Assembly (NCBI RefSeq): GCF_014650875.1
Contig: NZ_BMVU01000045.1
Span: 1 to 64,000 of the forward strand
Source of the DNA: Streptomyces minutiscleroticus
Lineage (GTDB): Bacteria > Actinomycetota > Actinomycetes > Streptomycetales > Streptomycetaceae
Direction of reading: 5' to 3'
DNA: 64,000 nucleotides
The notes under the pieces are model-generated. The model had not been told where the DNA came from and searched no databases. It was given only the letters and a program-made list of their open reading frames with translations. Below, in pieces: positions 27,127 through 35,229 of this stretch; the first letter of the stretch is position 1; each line of letters starts with the position of its first letter. A program made the translations under genes and the position numbers.

Positions 27127-28374
27127 ATGTCCCTTTCCGACGGCACCCCAGGCTCCGGCTCCGCCGGCCGTCGGCGTGCCCTGGGGCGGGGGCCGGGGAC
27201 GGCGCCCGCACCCGTGCCGGTGCCGGTGCCCGTGCCCGTGCCCGCGGAGGAGCCCTCCGGGGCCACCGCCGAGGAGGCGCCGCAGGCGGCCGCGCCGGCA
27301 CCCGCGCCGCGCGAGGAGGAGGCACGGCCGCCGGCCGCGCCCGGGACCGGTGCCGACGGGACACCGCCGCACGGTTCGGCCGCGGGGCCCGTGCCGCCTG
27401 CCGCCCCGGAACCGCCCGCCCGCGCGGCGGACGATGAGGAACCGATCCTGCCGGCCGGTCCGGAGACCGCCGGGGCACAGGCGACGGCCGTCGCCACGGC
27501 GGAGGCCGGGGCCGGGACCGCGGGCGGGGACGCCGAGCAGGAGCAGGCCGGCGGCGACGGGACCTTCAAAGTGCACCTCGCCAACTTCGAGGGGCCCTTC
27601 GACCTGCTGCTCCAGCTGATCGCGAAGCACAAGCTGGACGTCACCGAGGTCGCCCTGTCCGAGGTGACCGACGAGTTCATGGCGCACATCCGTGCCATGG
27701 GGCCGGACTGGGACCTCGACCGGACGACCGAGTTCCTCGTCGTGGCCGCCACCCTGCTGGACCTCAAGGCGGCCCGGCTGCTGCCCGCCGCCGAGGTCGA
27801 GGACGAGGCGGACCTCGCCCTGCTGGAGGCCCGCGACCTGCTGTTCGCGCGGCTGCTGCAGTACCGCGCGTACAAACGGGTCGCCGACATCTTCAGCGGG
27901 CGCCTGGACGACGAGGCGCGCCGGCACCCGCGTACGGTCGGCCTGGAGCCGCACCACGCGGACCTGCTGCCCGACGTCGTCATCGGCATCGGCGCCGAGG
28001 GCCTCGCGAGGCTCGCGGTCAAGGCGATGCGGCCGAAGCCCGCGCCGCAGGTGTACGTCGAGCACATCCACGCCCCGCTGGTCAGCGTGCAGGAGCAGGC
28101 GGGGATCGTCGTCGCGCGGCTGCGGGAGGCCGGGGAGGCCACGTTCCGGGCGCTCGTCGAGGACACCGACGACACGCTCACCGTCGTCGCCCGCTTCCTG
28201 GCGCTGCTGGAGCTGTACCGGGAGAAGGCCGTCGCGCTCGACCAGGAGACCGCGCTCGGCGAGCTGCTCGTGCGCTGGACCGGCGGGGACGGCGGGGCGG
28301 CGCCCCGGGTGACGGACGAGTTCGACCGGCCGCCGCAGGCGGGACCGGACGGGAACGAGGAGGAGAAGGCGTGA
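27127..28374 (+). CDS. scpA: Segregation and condensation protein A
   Basis: 415 residues. The conserved ScpA kleisin begins near residue 146 with FKVHLANFEGPFDLLLQLIAKHKLDV, followed by FLVVAATLLDLKAARLLP, LLQYRAYKRVADIF, and a C-terminal winged helix around FLALLELYREKAVALDQE. The first ~145 residues are Pro/Ala/Glu-rich and disordered, longer than in Firmicutes ScpA (about 250 aa in total). ScpA bridges the SMC heads with ScpB. The ATG at 27127 follows the small RHH-like gene by 18 bp. Its stop overlaps scpB. Confidence 0.95.
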   Translation: MSLSDGTPGSGSAGRRRALGRGPGTAPAPVPVPVPVPVPAEEPSGATAEEAPQAAAPAPAPREEEARPPAAPGTGADGTPPHGSAAGPVPPAAPEPPARAADDEEPILPAGPETAGAQATAVATAEAGAGTAGGDAEQEQAGGDGTFKVHLANFEGPFDLLLQLIAKHKLDVTEVALSEVTDEFMAHIRAMGPDWDLDRTTEFLVVAATLLDLKAARLLPAAEVEDEADLALLEARDLLFARLLQYRAYKRVADIFSGRLDDEARRHPRTVGLEPHHADLLPDVVIGIGAEGLARLAVKAMRPKPAPQVYVEHIHAPLVSVQEQAGIVVARLREAGEATFRALVEDTDDTLTVVARFLALLELYREKAVALDQETALGELLVRWTGGDGGAAPRVTDEFDRPPQAGPDGNEEEKA

Positions 28375-29096
28375 GCGGACGGGACACCGGGGCCCGGGAG
28401 GGCGCGGCGGGCCCGGCGGCGCCGGACCGCCGGGCGGGCCGGGACGGGGCGGCGGCCCCCGCGGGTCCGGACGCCGCCTCCGAGGTCGCGGGGCTCGGCC
28501 TCAAGCCCGCCCTGGAGGCCGTCCTGATGGTCGTGGACGAGCCCGCGGCCGAGGAGCACCTGGCGAGGCTCCTGGAGCGGCCCCGGCGGCAGGTCGCGGA
28601 CGCGCTGCGCGAGCTGGCCGACGAGTACACCGCCCAGGGCCGCGGGTTCGAGCTGCGGCTCGTGGCCGGCGGCTGGCGGTTCTACACGCGGCCCGCGTAC
28701 GCGGCCGCCGTGGAGCGCTTCGTCCTGGACGGCCAGCAGGCCCGGCTCACCCAGGCCGCCCTGGAGACCCTCGCCGTGGTCGCGTACCGCCAGCCGGTCA
28801 GCCGTTCCCGGGTCTCGGCGGTGCGCGGGGTCAACTGCGACGGCGTGATGCGCACCCTCCTCCAGCGCGGTCTGATCCAGGAGGCGGGCACGGAACCCGA
28901 AACAGGTGCGATCCTGTACAGGACGACGAACTACTTCCTGGAGCGGATGGGCCTGCGCGGCCTGGACGAACTCCCGGAGCTCGCGCCCTTCCTCCCGGAG
29001 GCGGACGCGATCGAGGCCGAGACGCAGGAAGGCGTACCGTCGTTCGATCCGGACGCACCGGACACAGACGACCACTCGACGACGACGGAACTTTGA
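28371..29096 (+). CDS. scpB: Segregation and condensation protein B
   Basis: 241 residues from GTG 28371, overlapping the scpA stop (GTGA). After ~40 low-complexity residues come two winged-helix domains: LKPALEAVLMVVDEPAAEEHLARLL, FELRLVAGGWRFYTRPAYA, and LTQAALETLAVVAYRQPVSRSRVSAVRGVNCDGVMRTLLQRGLI. It is the second regulatory subunit of the SMC condensin. Its acidic C-terminus (DPDAPDTDDH) ends where rluB begins. Confidence 0.95.
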   Translation: MSGRDTGAREGAAGPAAPDRRAGRDGAAAPAGPDAASEVAGLGLKPALEAVLMVVDEPAAEEHLARLLERPRRQVADALRELADEYTAQGRGFELRLVAGGWRFYTRPAYAAAVERFVLDGQQARLTQAALETLAVVAYRQPVSRSRVSAVRGVNCDGVMRTLLQRGLIQEAGTEPETGAILYRTTNYFLERMGLRGLDELPELAPFLPEADAIEAETQEGVPSFDPDAPDTDDHSTTTEL

Positions 29097-30172
29097 TGCG
29101 AAGCAGCGGCAGCGGCAAGAGCGGCGGGCGCGGTAACTACCGCGGCGCCGGCAACAACAGGGACCAGAAGCAGGGGCAGGGCCGCCCCCGCAAGCCCCGT
29201 CCCGAGGAGCGCCGCTACGACGTGGGACCCGGCGCCTCCCCGGACGGCCCGAAGTCCGGGCGCGGCAGCTCGGCCCGCGGCGGCGCCAAGGGCGGACCCA
29301 AGCAGGGTCAGGGGCAGGGGCAGCGCGGCGGCGGGCGGACGGCCCCGGCGCGCTCGCGCGAGTACGAGACGCGGACCGAGGAGCGCAACCGCGAGCGGTA
29401 CGCGGGCAAGAAGGACGTCAAGCTGCCCAAGACCTTCCCGGGCGCCGAGCAGGAGGGCGAGCGGCTGCAGAAGGTGCTCGCGCGCGCGGGCTACGGCTCG
29501 CGCCGCGCCTGCGAGGAGCTGGTCGAGCAGGCCCGTGTCGAGGTCAACGGCGAGATCGTCCTGGAGCAGGGGCTGCGCGTCGACCCGGAGAAGGACGAGA
29601 TCAAGGTCGACGGCCTGACCGTGGCCACGCAGTCGTACCAGTTCTTCTCGCTGAACAAGCCCGCGGGTGTCGTGTCGACGATGGAGGACCCCGAAGGGCG
29701 CCAGTGCCTCGGCGACTACGTGACGAACCGCGAGACGCGGCTCTTCCACGTCGGGCGCCTGGACACCGAGACCGAGGGCGTCATCCTGCTCACCAACCAC
29801 GGCGAGCTGGCGCACCGCCTGACCCACCCCAAGTACGGAGTGAAGAAGACGTACCTGGCGCACATCGTCGGCCCGATCCCGCGCGACCTGGGCAAGCGCC
29901 TGAAGGACGGCATCCAGCTGGAGGACGGCTACGCGCGCGCGGACCACTTCCGGGTGGTCGAGCAGACCGGCAAGAACTACCTGGTCGAGGTCACCCTGCA
30001 CGAGGGCCGCAAGCACATCGTGCGCCGCATGCTCGCGGAGGCCGGCTTCCCGGTCGACAAGCTGGTGCGCGTCGCCTTCGGGCCGATCACCCTGGGCGAC
30101 CAGAAGTCCGGGTGGCTGCGCCGCCTGTCCAACACCGAGGTGGGCATGCTGATGCGCGAGGTGGACCTGTAG
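29096..30172 (+). CDS. rluB: 23S rRNA pseudouridine synthase, RsuA/RluB family
   Basis: 358 residues from ATG 29096, overlapping the scpB stop (TGATG). About 120 N-terminal residues are Gly/Arg/Gln-rich, a basic extension absent from E. coli RluB. An S4 domain (ERLQKVLARAGYGSRRACEELV) and the synthase domain with catalytic Asp in HVGRLDTETEGVILLTNHGEL follow, then EGRKHIVRRMLAEAG. It isomerises one uridine in 23S rRNA, by analogy U2605. It is the last gene of the parA-RHH-scpAB operon. Confidence 0.93.
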   Translation: MRSSGSGKSGGRGNYRGAGNNRDQKQGQGRPRKPRPEERRYDVGPGASPDGPKSGRGSSARGGAKGGPKQGQGQGQRGGGRTAPARSREYETRTEERNRERYAGKKDVKLPKTFPGAEQEGERLQKVLARAGYGSRRACEELVEQARVEVNGEIVLEQGLRVDPEKDEIKVDGLTVATQSYQFFSLNKPAGVVSTMEDPEGRQCLGDYVTNRETRLFHVGRLDTETEGVILLTNHGELAHRLTHPKYGVKKTYLAHIVGPIPRDLGKRLKDGIQLEDGYARADHFRVVEQTGKNYLVEVTLHEGRKHIVRRMLAEAGFPVDKLVRVAFGPITLGDQKSGWLRRLSNTEVGMLMREVDL

Positions 30173-30197
30173 TCCGCCCACGCTCCGGCGCGCCTCG

Positions 30198-30236
30198 CCG
30201 GCCGGTCCCGGGTCTCCCGGGACCGGCCGGTTTTTT
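30198..30236 (+). terminator. Intrinsic terminator of the parA-scp-rluB operon
   Basis: A perfect 15-bp stem (30198-30212, CCGGCCGGTCCCGGG, with 30216-30230), a 3-nt loop, and TTTTTT at 30231-30236. It starts 26 nt after the rluB stop. Confidence 0.95.
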
Positions 30237-30293
30237 CGTGCGTACGGCGGGACTCTCCGTGTCCCCGGGGGCTTGTGGCGGACCTCCCGGCTA

Positions 30294-30316
30294 TTTATAG
30301 TCTCAGTGACTATTAA
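30294..30316 (+). promoter_or_regulatory. Palindromic candidate NrtR-type operator
   Basis: ATAGTC-TCAGT-GACTAT (30297-30313) is a perfect 6+6 inverted repeat, extended outward by TT/AA after one mismatch. It is AT-rich in a very GC-rich setting and lies about 105 bp before the NrtR-like start. It is a likely autoregulatory site and may overlap the promoter (TATAGT at 30296-30301 resembles a -10). Confidence 0.65.
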
Positions 30317-30420
30317 GAGGGCGCCGTGCCGGGCGCCCGCGTGCGGGAGCAGGGCCCACGGGGGTGGTCCCGGTCCCGCGCGGGTGCCCGGCGGCGGCGC
30401 CGGGAGAGGGGAGGAGGGGG

Positions 30421-31179
30421 ATGGAGGGCTACGACAAGCACGCCTTCGAGCCCTTCGCCGTCACCGTCGACCTCGCGGTCCTCACGATCCGGGAGGGCCG
30501 CCTGCAGGTCCTGCTGGTCGAGCGCGGACAGGAGCCGTACGCGGGCCGCTGGGCGCTGCCGGGCGGCTTCGTCCTGCCCGAGGAGTCCGCCGAGACCGCC
30601 GCCCGGCGCGAGCTCGCCGAGGAGACCGGCCTCGCCGACGTCTCCGGGCTGCACCTGGAGCAGCTGCGCACCTACAGCGAGCCGGACCGCGACCCCCGGA
30701 TGCGGGTCGTGTCCGTCGCGTACGCCGCCCTGCTGCCGGACGCGCCCGAGCCGCGCGGCGGCGGCGACGCGGCGAGCGCCCGCTGGCTGCCGTACGACGG
30801 GCCGGGGCCGCTCGCCTTCGACCACGACCGCATCCTGGCCGACGCCCGCGAACGGGTCGGCGCCAAGCTGGAGTACAGCTGCCTGGCCACGGCCTTCTGC
30901 CCGCCGGAGTTCACGCTGGGAGAGCTCCAGCAGGTGTACGAGACGGTGTGGGGCACGGCCCTGGACCGGCCCAACTTCCGGCGCAAGGTCCTCGCGACCC
31001 CCGGGTTCGTGGCGGCGGTGCCCGGCGCCGCCCGGCTGACCGGCGGCCGGGGCAAGCCCGCCGCGCTCTACCGGGCGGGCCCCGCCACGGCCCTGCACCC
31101 GCCCCTGCTGCGGCCGGCCCCGGCCCCGGCAGCCGCTCGGACCACCACGGCCCCGCCCCCGGAAGGACGTCCCTCATGA
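30421..31179 (+). CDS. NrtR-like Nudix-domain transcriptional regulator
   Basis: 252 residues from ATG 30421 after GGGGAGGAGGGGG. The N-terminal Nudix domain (residues 12-145) carries an intact box, GGFVLPEESAETAARRELAEETGL, matching G-x5-E-x7-REUxEExGU exactly. The C-terminal half has the winged helix typical of NrtR: CPPEFTLGELQQVYETVWG, then LDRPNFRRKVLATPGFVA. NrtR proteins sense ADP-ribose or related NAD metabolites and repress NAD or ADP-ribose genes. The gene overlaps an ADP-ribosylglycohydrolase gene by four bases and follows a palindromic site. A full Nudix box raises the possibility that it also hydrolyses its ligand. About 40 C-terminal residues are Pro/Ala-rich. Confidence 0.88.
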   Translation: MEGYDKHAFEPFAVTVDLAVLTIREGRLQVLLVERGQEPYAGRWALPGGFVLPEESAETAARRELAEETGLADVSGLHLEQLRTYSEPDRDPRMRVVSVAYAALLPDAPEPRGGGDAASARWLPYDGPGPLAFDHDRILADARERVGAKLEYSCLATAFCPPEFTLGELQQVYETVWGTALDRPNFRRKVLATPGFVAAVPGAARLTGGRGKPAALYRAGPATALHPPLLRPAPAPAAARTTTAPPPEGRPS

Positions 31180-32195
31180 CCACGACCGTCGCCAAGCGCG
31201 CCGCCACGGGCTCCCTCCTGGGACTGGCCCTCGGCGACGCCCTCGGCTTCCCCACCGAGTTCAACGACGTGCCGTCGATCCTCGCCAAGTGCGGGCCCTG
31301 GCGGGACATGGAGCTGCCGAGGCCCGCGATCGTCACCGACGACACCCAGATGACGCTCGCGCTGGGCCGGGGCCTGCGCACCGCCGTGGAGAGGGGCCCC
31401 CTCGGGCCGGAGCGCCTGGAGCGGACCGTACGGGAGGAGTTCGTCGACTGGTACCGGTCGCCGGAGAACAACCGCGCCCCCGGGCGCACCTGCCTGGTCG
31501 CCTGCGGCCTGCTCGAGGACGAGGGCCGGGCCTGGCAGGACGCCTCGCAGATCCACTCCAAGGGCTGCGGCGCCAACATGCGCGTCGCGCCGCTCGGCCT
31601 CGTGCCCGGCCCGAGCGACGAGGAGCGCGCCGGGGCCGCCCAGCTCCAGGCCGCCCTCACCCACGGCCACCCCACCGCGCTCGCCGCCTCCGACCTCACC
31701 GCGCACGCGCTGCGGCTGCTCACCCGGGGCGCCGAGCCGACCGGGCTCGTGGGCCTGCTGCGCTCGTACGCCTACGACAACCGCACCCGCTACCACGAGC
31801 GGTGGCTCGGCGACCTGTGGACGCGCGGCCAGGACCCGACCCCGGAGCACTTCATCGCACGCGGCTGGGACGAGTGCCTGGCGGTGCTGGAGCGGCTGCG
31901 GCACGCGGTGCGCGAGGTCTCCCCGGAGACGGACCCGTGCCTGGCGACGGGGGAGGGCTGGGTGGCCGAGGAGGCCCTCGCCACCGGGCTGCTGTGCTTC
32001 CTGCTCTTCGTCGACGAGCCCGTGACGGCCCTGCGCCGCGCCGCCTGCACCTCGGGCGACTCCGACTCGATCGCCTGCCTGACCGGCGCTTTCGCGGGGG
32101 CCTACCTCGGCGCCGACGCCTGGCCGGCCGCGTGGACGGAGCGGATCGAGTACCGGACCGACCTCCTGGCCCTGGGAGCCCGCTGGGACGCTTGA
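31176..32195 (+). CDS. ADP-ribosylglycohydrolase family protein (DraG/ARH-like)
   Basis: 339 residues from ATG 31176, overlapping the regulator stop (ATGA), with AAGGA upstream. It shows the ARH fold signatures: GSLLGLALGDALGFPTEF, the metal-binding TDDTQMTLALGRGL, GCGANMRVAPLGL, and near the end CTSGDSDSIACLTGAFAGAYLG with the second Asp-Ser-Asp metal site. These enzymes remove ADP-ribose from Arg, Ser, dinitrogenase reductase or DNA bases. No nif genes are present, so the target is not DraG's classical one. Co-translation with a Nudix-type ADP-ribose regulator suggests that ADP-ribose is the shared signal. Confidence 0.92.
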   Translation: MTTTVAKRAATGSLLGLALGDALGFPTEFNDVPSILAKCGPWRDMELPRPAIVTDDTQMTLALGRGLRTAVERGPLGPERLERTVREEFVDWYRSPENNRAPGRTCLVACGLLEDEGRAWQDASQIHSKGCGANMRVAPLGLVPGPSDEERAGAAQLQAALTHGHPTALAASDLTAHALRLLTRGAEPTGLVGLLRSYAYDNRTRYHERWLGDLWTRGQDPTPEHFIARGWDECLAVLERLRHAVREVSPETDPCLATGEGWVAEEALATGLLCFLLFVDEPVTALRRAACTSGDSDSIACLTGAFAGAYLGADAWPAAWTERIEYRTDLLALGARWDA

Positions 32196-32238
32196 GCCGC
32201 ACGGCGCCGGACGGAGCGCAGGCCGTCCCCGGGCCGCC

Positions 32239-33000
32239 TCAGCGCCGCCGGACGTCCCGGTCGCGTGCGAGGCCCCGCGCGCCCCCGGCGTACGGACACG
32301 GCTCCAGGGGGCCGGCCTCCCGCAGGGCCGACGCGCGGCGCACCCGTACGACGAAGTCCTCCACGCGGGCCCGGTCCGGCTCGGGCGGGAGCGGGGAGCG
32401 GGCGGCCGCCTCCTCGGTCTGCGCCGCCAGCCGGGCCATCCAGGACTCGGCCTCGGGCCACGGCACCTCGCCGCGCCTGACGGCGAGGAGCCGCTCGCGG
32501 CCGTCGCCCACGTCGACCCCGAGCTCGCCGGTGCGCAGCAGGTCGCGGCAGCTCGTCAGGAGCCGCAGCAGGTGCATGGCGTGCTTCCAGCGCGGGGCGC
32601 CGTGGGCGCGTACGTCGGCGTCGAGCTTCCTGCGCTGGCTGAGGGCGTAGCGGGTGAACCTGTCGTGGACCTGCCGGGAGAGGAACGCGCCGCGCAGGGA
32701 GAGCAGTTCGCGGCCCGTGTCGTCCGCGTACTCGACGAGCGGGCTGTGCAGGCACTCCAGGATGTTGGGATCGGCACGCAGGGCCAGCTCGCAGAAGCGC
32801 TCCAGCTCCCACCCGAACTGCTCCGGCGCCGGGCCCTCCACGTGCGTCGGCGGCTTCTCGAACCGCCAGAAGAGCGGCGTCGGCGCCACGAAGACGCCCC
32901 GGCGGTCGGTGTCGCTGTCCTGCGTGGCGAGCCCGAAGGCCCGCGAGCCCATGACGCAGGAGTAGATCGTGTGGTCGCGCACCAGGTCCTCGGGGCTCAT
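32239..33000 (-). CDS. Nucleotidyltransferase-fold protein
   Basis: 253 residues. It has the polymerase-beta-type motif GSRAFGLATQDSDTDRRGVFV (Gly-Ser plus Asp-x-Asp), then FCELALRADPNILECL and a helical C-terminal half (RYALSQRRKLDADVR, HAMHLLRLLTSCRDLL) as in stand-alone MNT-like nucleotidyltransferases. The reaction and substrate (tRNA, protein or small molecule) are unknown. On the minus strand TACGCT (33008-33013) is seven bases from ATG, so the mRNA is likely leaderless. It is convergent to the ADP-ribosylglycohydrolase gene, 43 bp away. A functional link is possible but not shown. Confidence 0.82.
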   Translation of the reverse strand: MSPEDLVRDHTIYSCVMGSRAFGLATQDSDTDRRGVFVAPTPLFWRFEKPPTHVEGPAPEQFGWELERFCELALRADPNILECLHSPLVEYADDTGRELLSLRGAFLSRQVHDRFTRYALSQRRKLDADVRAHGAPRWKHAMHLLRLLTSCRDLLRTGELGVDVGDGRERLLAVRRGEVPWPEAESWMARLAAQTEEAAARSPLPPEPDRARVEDFVVRVRRASALREAGPLEPCPYAGGARGLARDRDVRRR

Positions 33001-33023
33001 GCCGAGAAGCGTAGACGCCCTGG

Positions 33024-33491
33024 TCAGGCCCGGAGAACCGAATTACCGGCGACTTCGACCCGCAGCGGCGGGAGCGGCCGCCGGGCCGGGCCGTGCGCCA
33101 CGGAGCCGTCGGTGATCCGAAACCGGCTGCCGTGGCAGGGGCAGCGGATCGTGCCGTCCGCGACGGAGCCGACCGCGCAGCCCTGGTGGGTGCAGACCGC
33201 GGAGAAGGCCCGGAAGACGCCCGGCTCCGGCTGGGTCACCACGACCCGCGGCTCTCCGAGGACCGTGCCGCCGCCCACGGGGACGTCGCCGGTCCGCACC
33301 AGTTCCTCACCCGGCCCGCCCCCGGGCCGCCTGTCCGTGCCGCCGCCCTCGGGGGTCCCCCCGGTCCCGGCCGGGCTCCCGGAGGCGCTGCCCCCGCCCC
33401 CGTTCCCGTACTCGGCGCAGCCCGCGGACAGCGCGGCCGCGCCCGCCGCGAGCGTGGCGAGGGCCGCGCGCCGGGCCGGGCCGGGCTTCAC
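33024..33491 (-). CDS. Rieske [2Fe-2S] lipoprotein
   Basis: 155 residues from GTG 33491, overlapping the upstream stop (GTGA). An Arg-rich start (ARRAALATLAAGAAALSAGC) with Cys25 in a lipobox implies export and lipid anchoring; the twin Arg suggests Tat. After a Gly-rich linker, the Rieske ligands are Cys100/His102 in CTHQGC and Cys117/His120 in CPCHGS, with Cys105 and Cys119 for the disulfide. It is a single-domain electron carrier facing the outside. The preceding gene encodes a four-helix membrane protein with conserved His, suggesting a small membrane electron-transfer module separate from the bc1 complex. Confidence 0.92.
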   Translation of the reverse strand: MKPGPARRAALATLAAGAAALSAGCAEYGNGGGGSASGSPAGTGGTPEGGGTDRRPGGGPGEELVRTGDVPVGGGTVLGEPRVVVTQPEPGVFRAFSAVCTHQGCAVGSVADGTIRCPCHGSRFRITDGSVAHGPARRPLPPLRVEVAGNSVLRA

Positions 33492-34072
33492 ACCGTCACC
33501 CCGAACGTACGGAAGAACCAGAGGGCTGAGGTCAGCCAGACCACGGTCAGGACGGCGAAGACCAGGCCGCCGACCAGCGGCAGCAGCGGGCCGGGCAGCC
33601 GCTCCGAGCGCAGCAGCAGCATCTTGGCGCTGAAGGCGCCGAAGAAGACGCAGCCGAGGAGCGAGTGCCACAGCGCCCGCGGTTCGGAGGACCGGTACCC
33701 CAGCGCGTACAGACAGTGGACGGCGACCGGCACCGCCACCAGGAACGCCAGCCGCCCCGACCAGCGGTGCAGCGCGGGCGCCCGGCCCGGTCCCGGCAGC
33801 CGCCCGTAGACCATGAGCGCCGACACCACCTGGACGAGGGCGAGGGCGAACGCGGCCGTCGCCAGCCACGACTTCACCGCGCCCGTACTGCTGAACCCCG
33901 CCAGGTTGAAGGCGGTCCCCGCCGGAGCGTGCACCTTCCCGTAGGCGCCCAGGGCCACCGCGACGGCCGCCGCGACCAGCGCCGGGACGAGGTAGCGGGC
34001 GGCGCCCCCACCGCCGGCGGCGGGCTCGGGGGAGGGGACGCCCTGCGTGGCGGCGTTCGGGTCCACGGTCAT
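33488..34072 (-). CDS. Four-helix membrane protein (DUF6529-like, possible cytochrome b561 type)
   Basis: 194 residues from ATG 34072, with GGGAGC upstream. Hydrophobic segments lie at about 25-45, 65-90, 108-128 and 135-190 (the last is probably two helices). His residues sit in ALHRWSGRLAF, VAVHCLYALG and LWHSLLGCVFFGAFSAKMLLLRSERL, positions compatible with heme b ligands as in cytochrome b561 or ferric reductase-type proteins. It overlaps the Rieske gene by four bases. Heme binding is inferred from His placement only. Confidence 0.78.
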   Translation of the reverse strand: MTVDPNAATQGVPSPEPAAGGGGAARYLVPALVAAAVAVALGAYGKVHAPAGTAFNLAGFSSTGAVKSWLATAAFALALVQVVSALMVYGRLPGPGRAPALHRWSGRLAFLVAVPVAVHCLYALGYRSSEPRALWHSLLGCVFFGAFSAKMLLLRSERLPGPLLPLVGGLVFAVLTVVWLTSALWFFRTFGVTV

Positions 34073-34131
34073 GATCGGCTCCCTGCGCGGGCGGGCGGGT
34101 CAGTCGGGAGGGGGGAGGGGTGCGGCGGCGA

Positions 34132-34821
34132 TCAGGGCGTCACCGGGCGTACGGCCAGCCGCCGCCCGTCGACCGTCACGGCGCCGGCCTCCGGGTCGAT
34201 CCGCGGCGCGGCCGAGCGCTCCCCGTCGCGGCCGAGGACGCCGACCTGGCGGCCGTCCGGCAGCACGATCCAGCCGCCGTCGTACTCGGCGCCCCGCACC
34301 GTCGCCGTCGCCCGGTACAGCCCGGACGGCTCGACGGCCCTGTCTGCGGTGAACGCGTACGTCCGCCCGCCGACGCGCACGTCGCCCCGGACGTGCCGGC
34401 CGGTGAGCGTGCCGGTCAGCTCCGCACCCCGCTCGCCGGTGAGCGCCAGGCCGCCGTCCTCCCCGGCCTCGCCCTTCAGCCACGCCTCCCGGTCGCGGCC
34501 GTCGCAGAAGTACGCGACCGCCCGGCCCTCGCGCAGCGAGACGGCGACCGCCGAGGAGCCGTCGTCGGTGCGGCCCGCGTAGTCGGCGTCGGGCGGGACG
34601 TCCGGCGAAGGGGAGGCCGAGGAGGTCCCGGCGGAGGTCTTCGACGGGGACGGGCCGGGCGGCTCCCCGGCCGGCGGTCCGGAGGAGGCGGGGGCGGGCG
34701 CCGCCGCGTCCCCCTGCGCGTAGGGCGCGGCGCGCGTCCCCGTCGTCGCGTTGAGGGTCAGCATGCACAGGGCCAGCAGCAGTCCCGCGAGCAGGGTGAG
34801 AAGGGGCCCGGAGCGCTTCAT
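34132..34821 (-). CDS. Secreted or membrane-anchored hypothetical protein
   Basis: 229 residues from ATG 34821, preceded by GGAGGCAGGA. An N-terminal hydrophobic helix (LLTLLAGLLLALCMLTLNATTG) is a signal anchor or signal peptide. A Pro/Ser/Ala linker of about 60 residues follows, then a beta-rich domain of ~130 residues (AVAVSLREGRAVAYFCDGRDREAWLKGEA, YAFTADRAVEPSGLYRATATV, GGWIVLPDGRQVGVL). I do not know the family name. It lies 60 bp upstream of the membrane/Rieske pair on the same strand, so it may be the extracytoplasmic part of that module. Confidence 0.75.
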   Translation of the reverse strand: MKRSGPLLTLLAGLLLALCMLTLNATTGTRAAPYAQGDAAAPAPASSGPPAGEPPGPSPSKTSAGTSSASPSPDVPPDADYAGRTDDGSSAVAVSLREGRAVAYFCDGRDREAWLKGEAGEDGGLALTGERGAELTGTLTGRHVRGDVRVGGRTYAFTADRAVEPSGLYRATATVRGAEYDGGWIVLPDGRQVGVLGRDGERSAAPRIDPEAGAVTVDGRRLAVRPVTP

Positions 34822-35082
34822 TCCTGCCTCCCCCCGAGGCGTGGCACCAGCGGCCCCGTCCATGCAAGCGGACCGACGGGTGCCGCGTCCAGAGGCCCGC
34901 AAGAGCGACTTCCGTCCGCCTTCGCGGCGACTTCGCCGCAAGTGACGGGACAAGGGAGGGAAAGGGGTGTTCCGCGGTGCGCGTCCACGGTCCGGGAATC
35001 CGGGGAAGGGGAGGGGCGGCGGTCCGGCGGCGGTGCCGTGCCGCCGCCCGCGGTCCGTCGCCCGCAGATCGTCTGGGCAGGG

Positions 35083-35149
35083 GCGCCCCGGCCCTGCGGC
35101 CCGTCCCGGCAGGGAGGGGTGCCCCGGCCCCGCGGTCCGTCTCGGCAGG
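35083..35149 (+). repeat. Imperfect 36-bp-period tandem repeat
   Basis: 35083-35113 and 35119-35149 agree at 27 of 31 positions, within the untranslated region ahead of aroH. Both contain GCCCCGGCCC and CGGCAGG. The significance is unknown. Confidence 0.6.
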
Positions 35150-35229
35150 CGGGCGGTCCGGTCCCGCGGACGCCCGGCTGACTAGGCTGGTCACCGAGCC
35201 GATACCCACGTCGAACGAGGAGCATCACC

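Noticed and set aside
31176..32195. DraG for nitrogenase regulation
   Set aside because: No nif or draT genes are present and Streptomyces of this type do not normally fix nitrogen, so only the family name is used.
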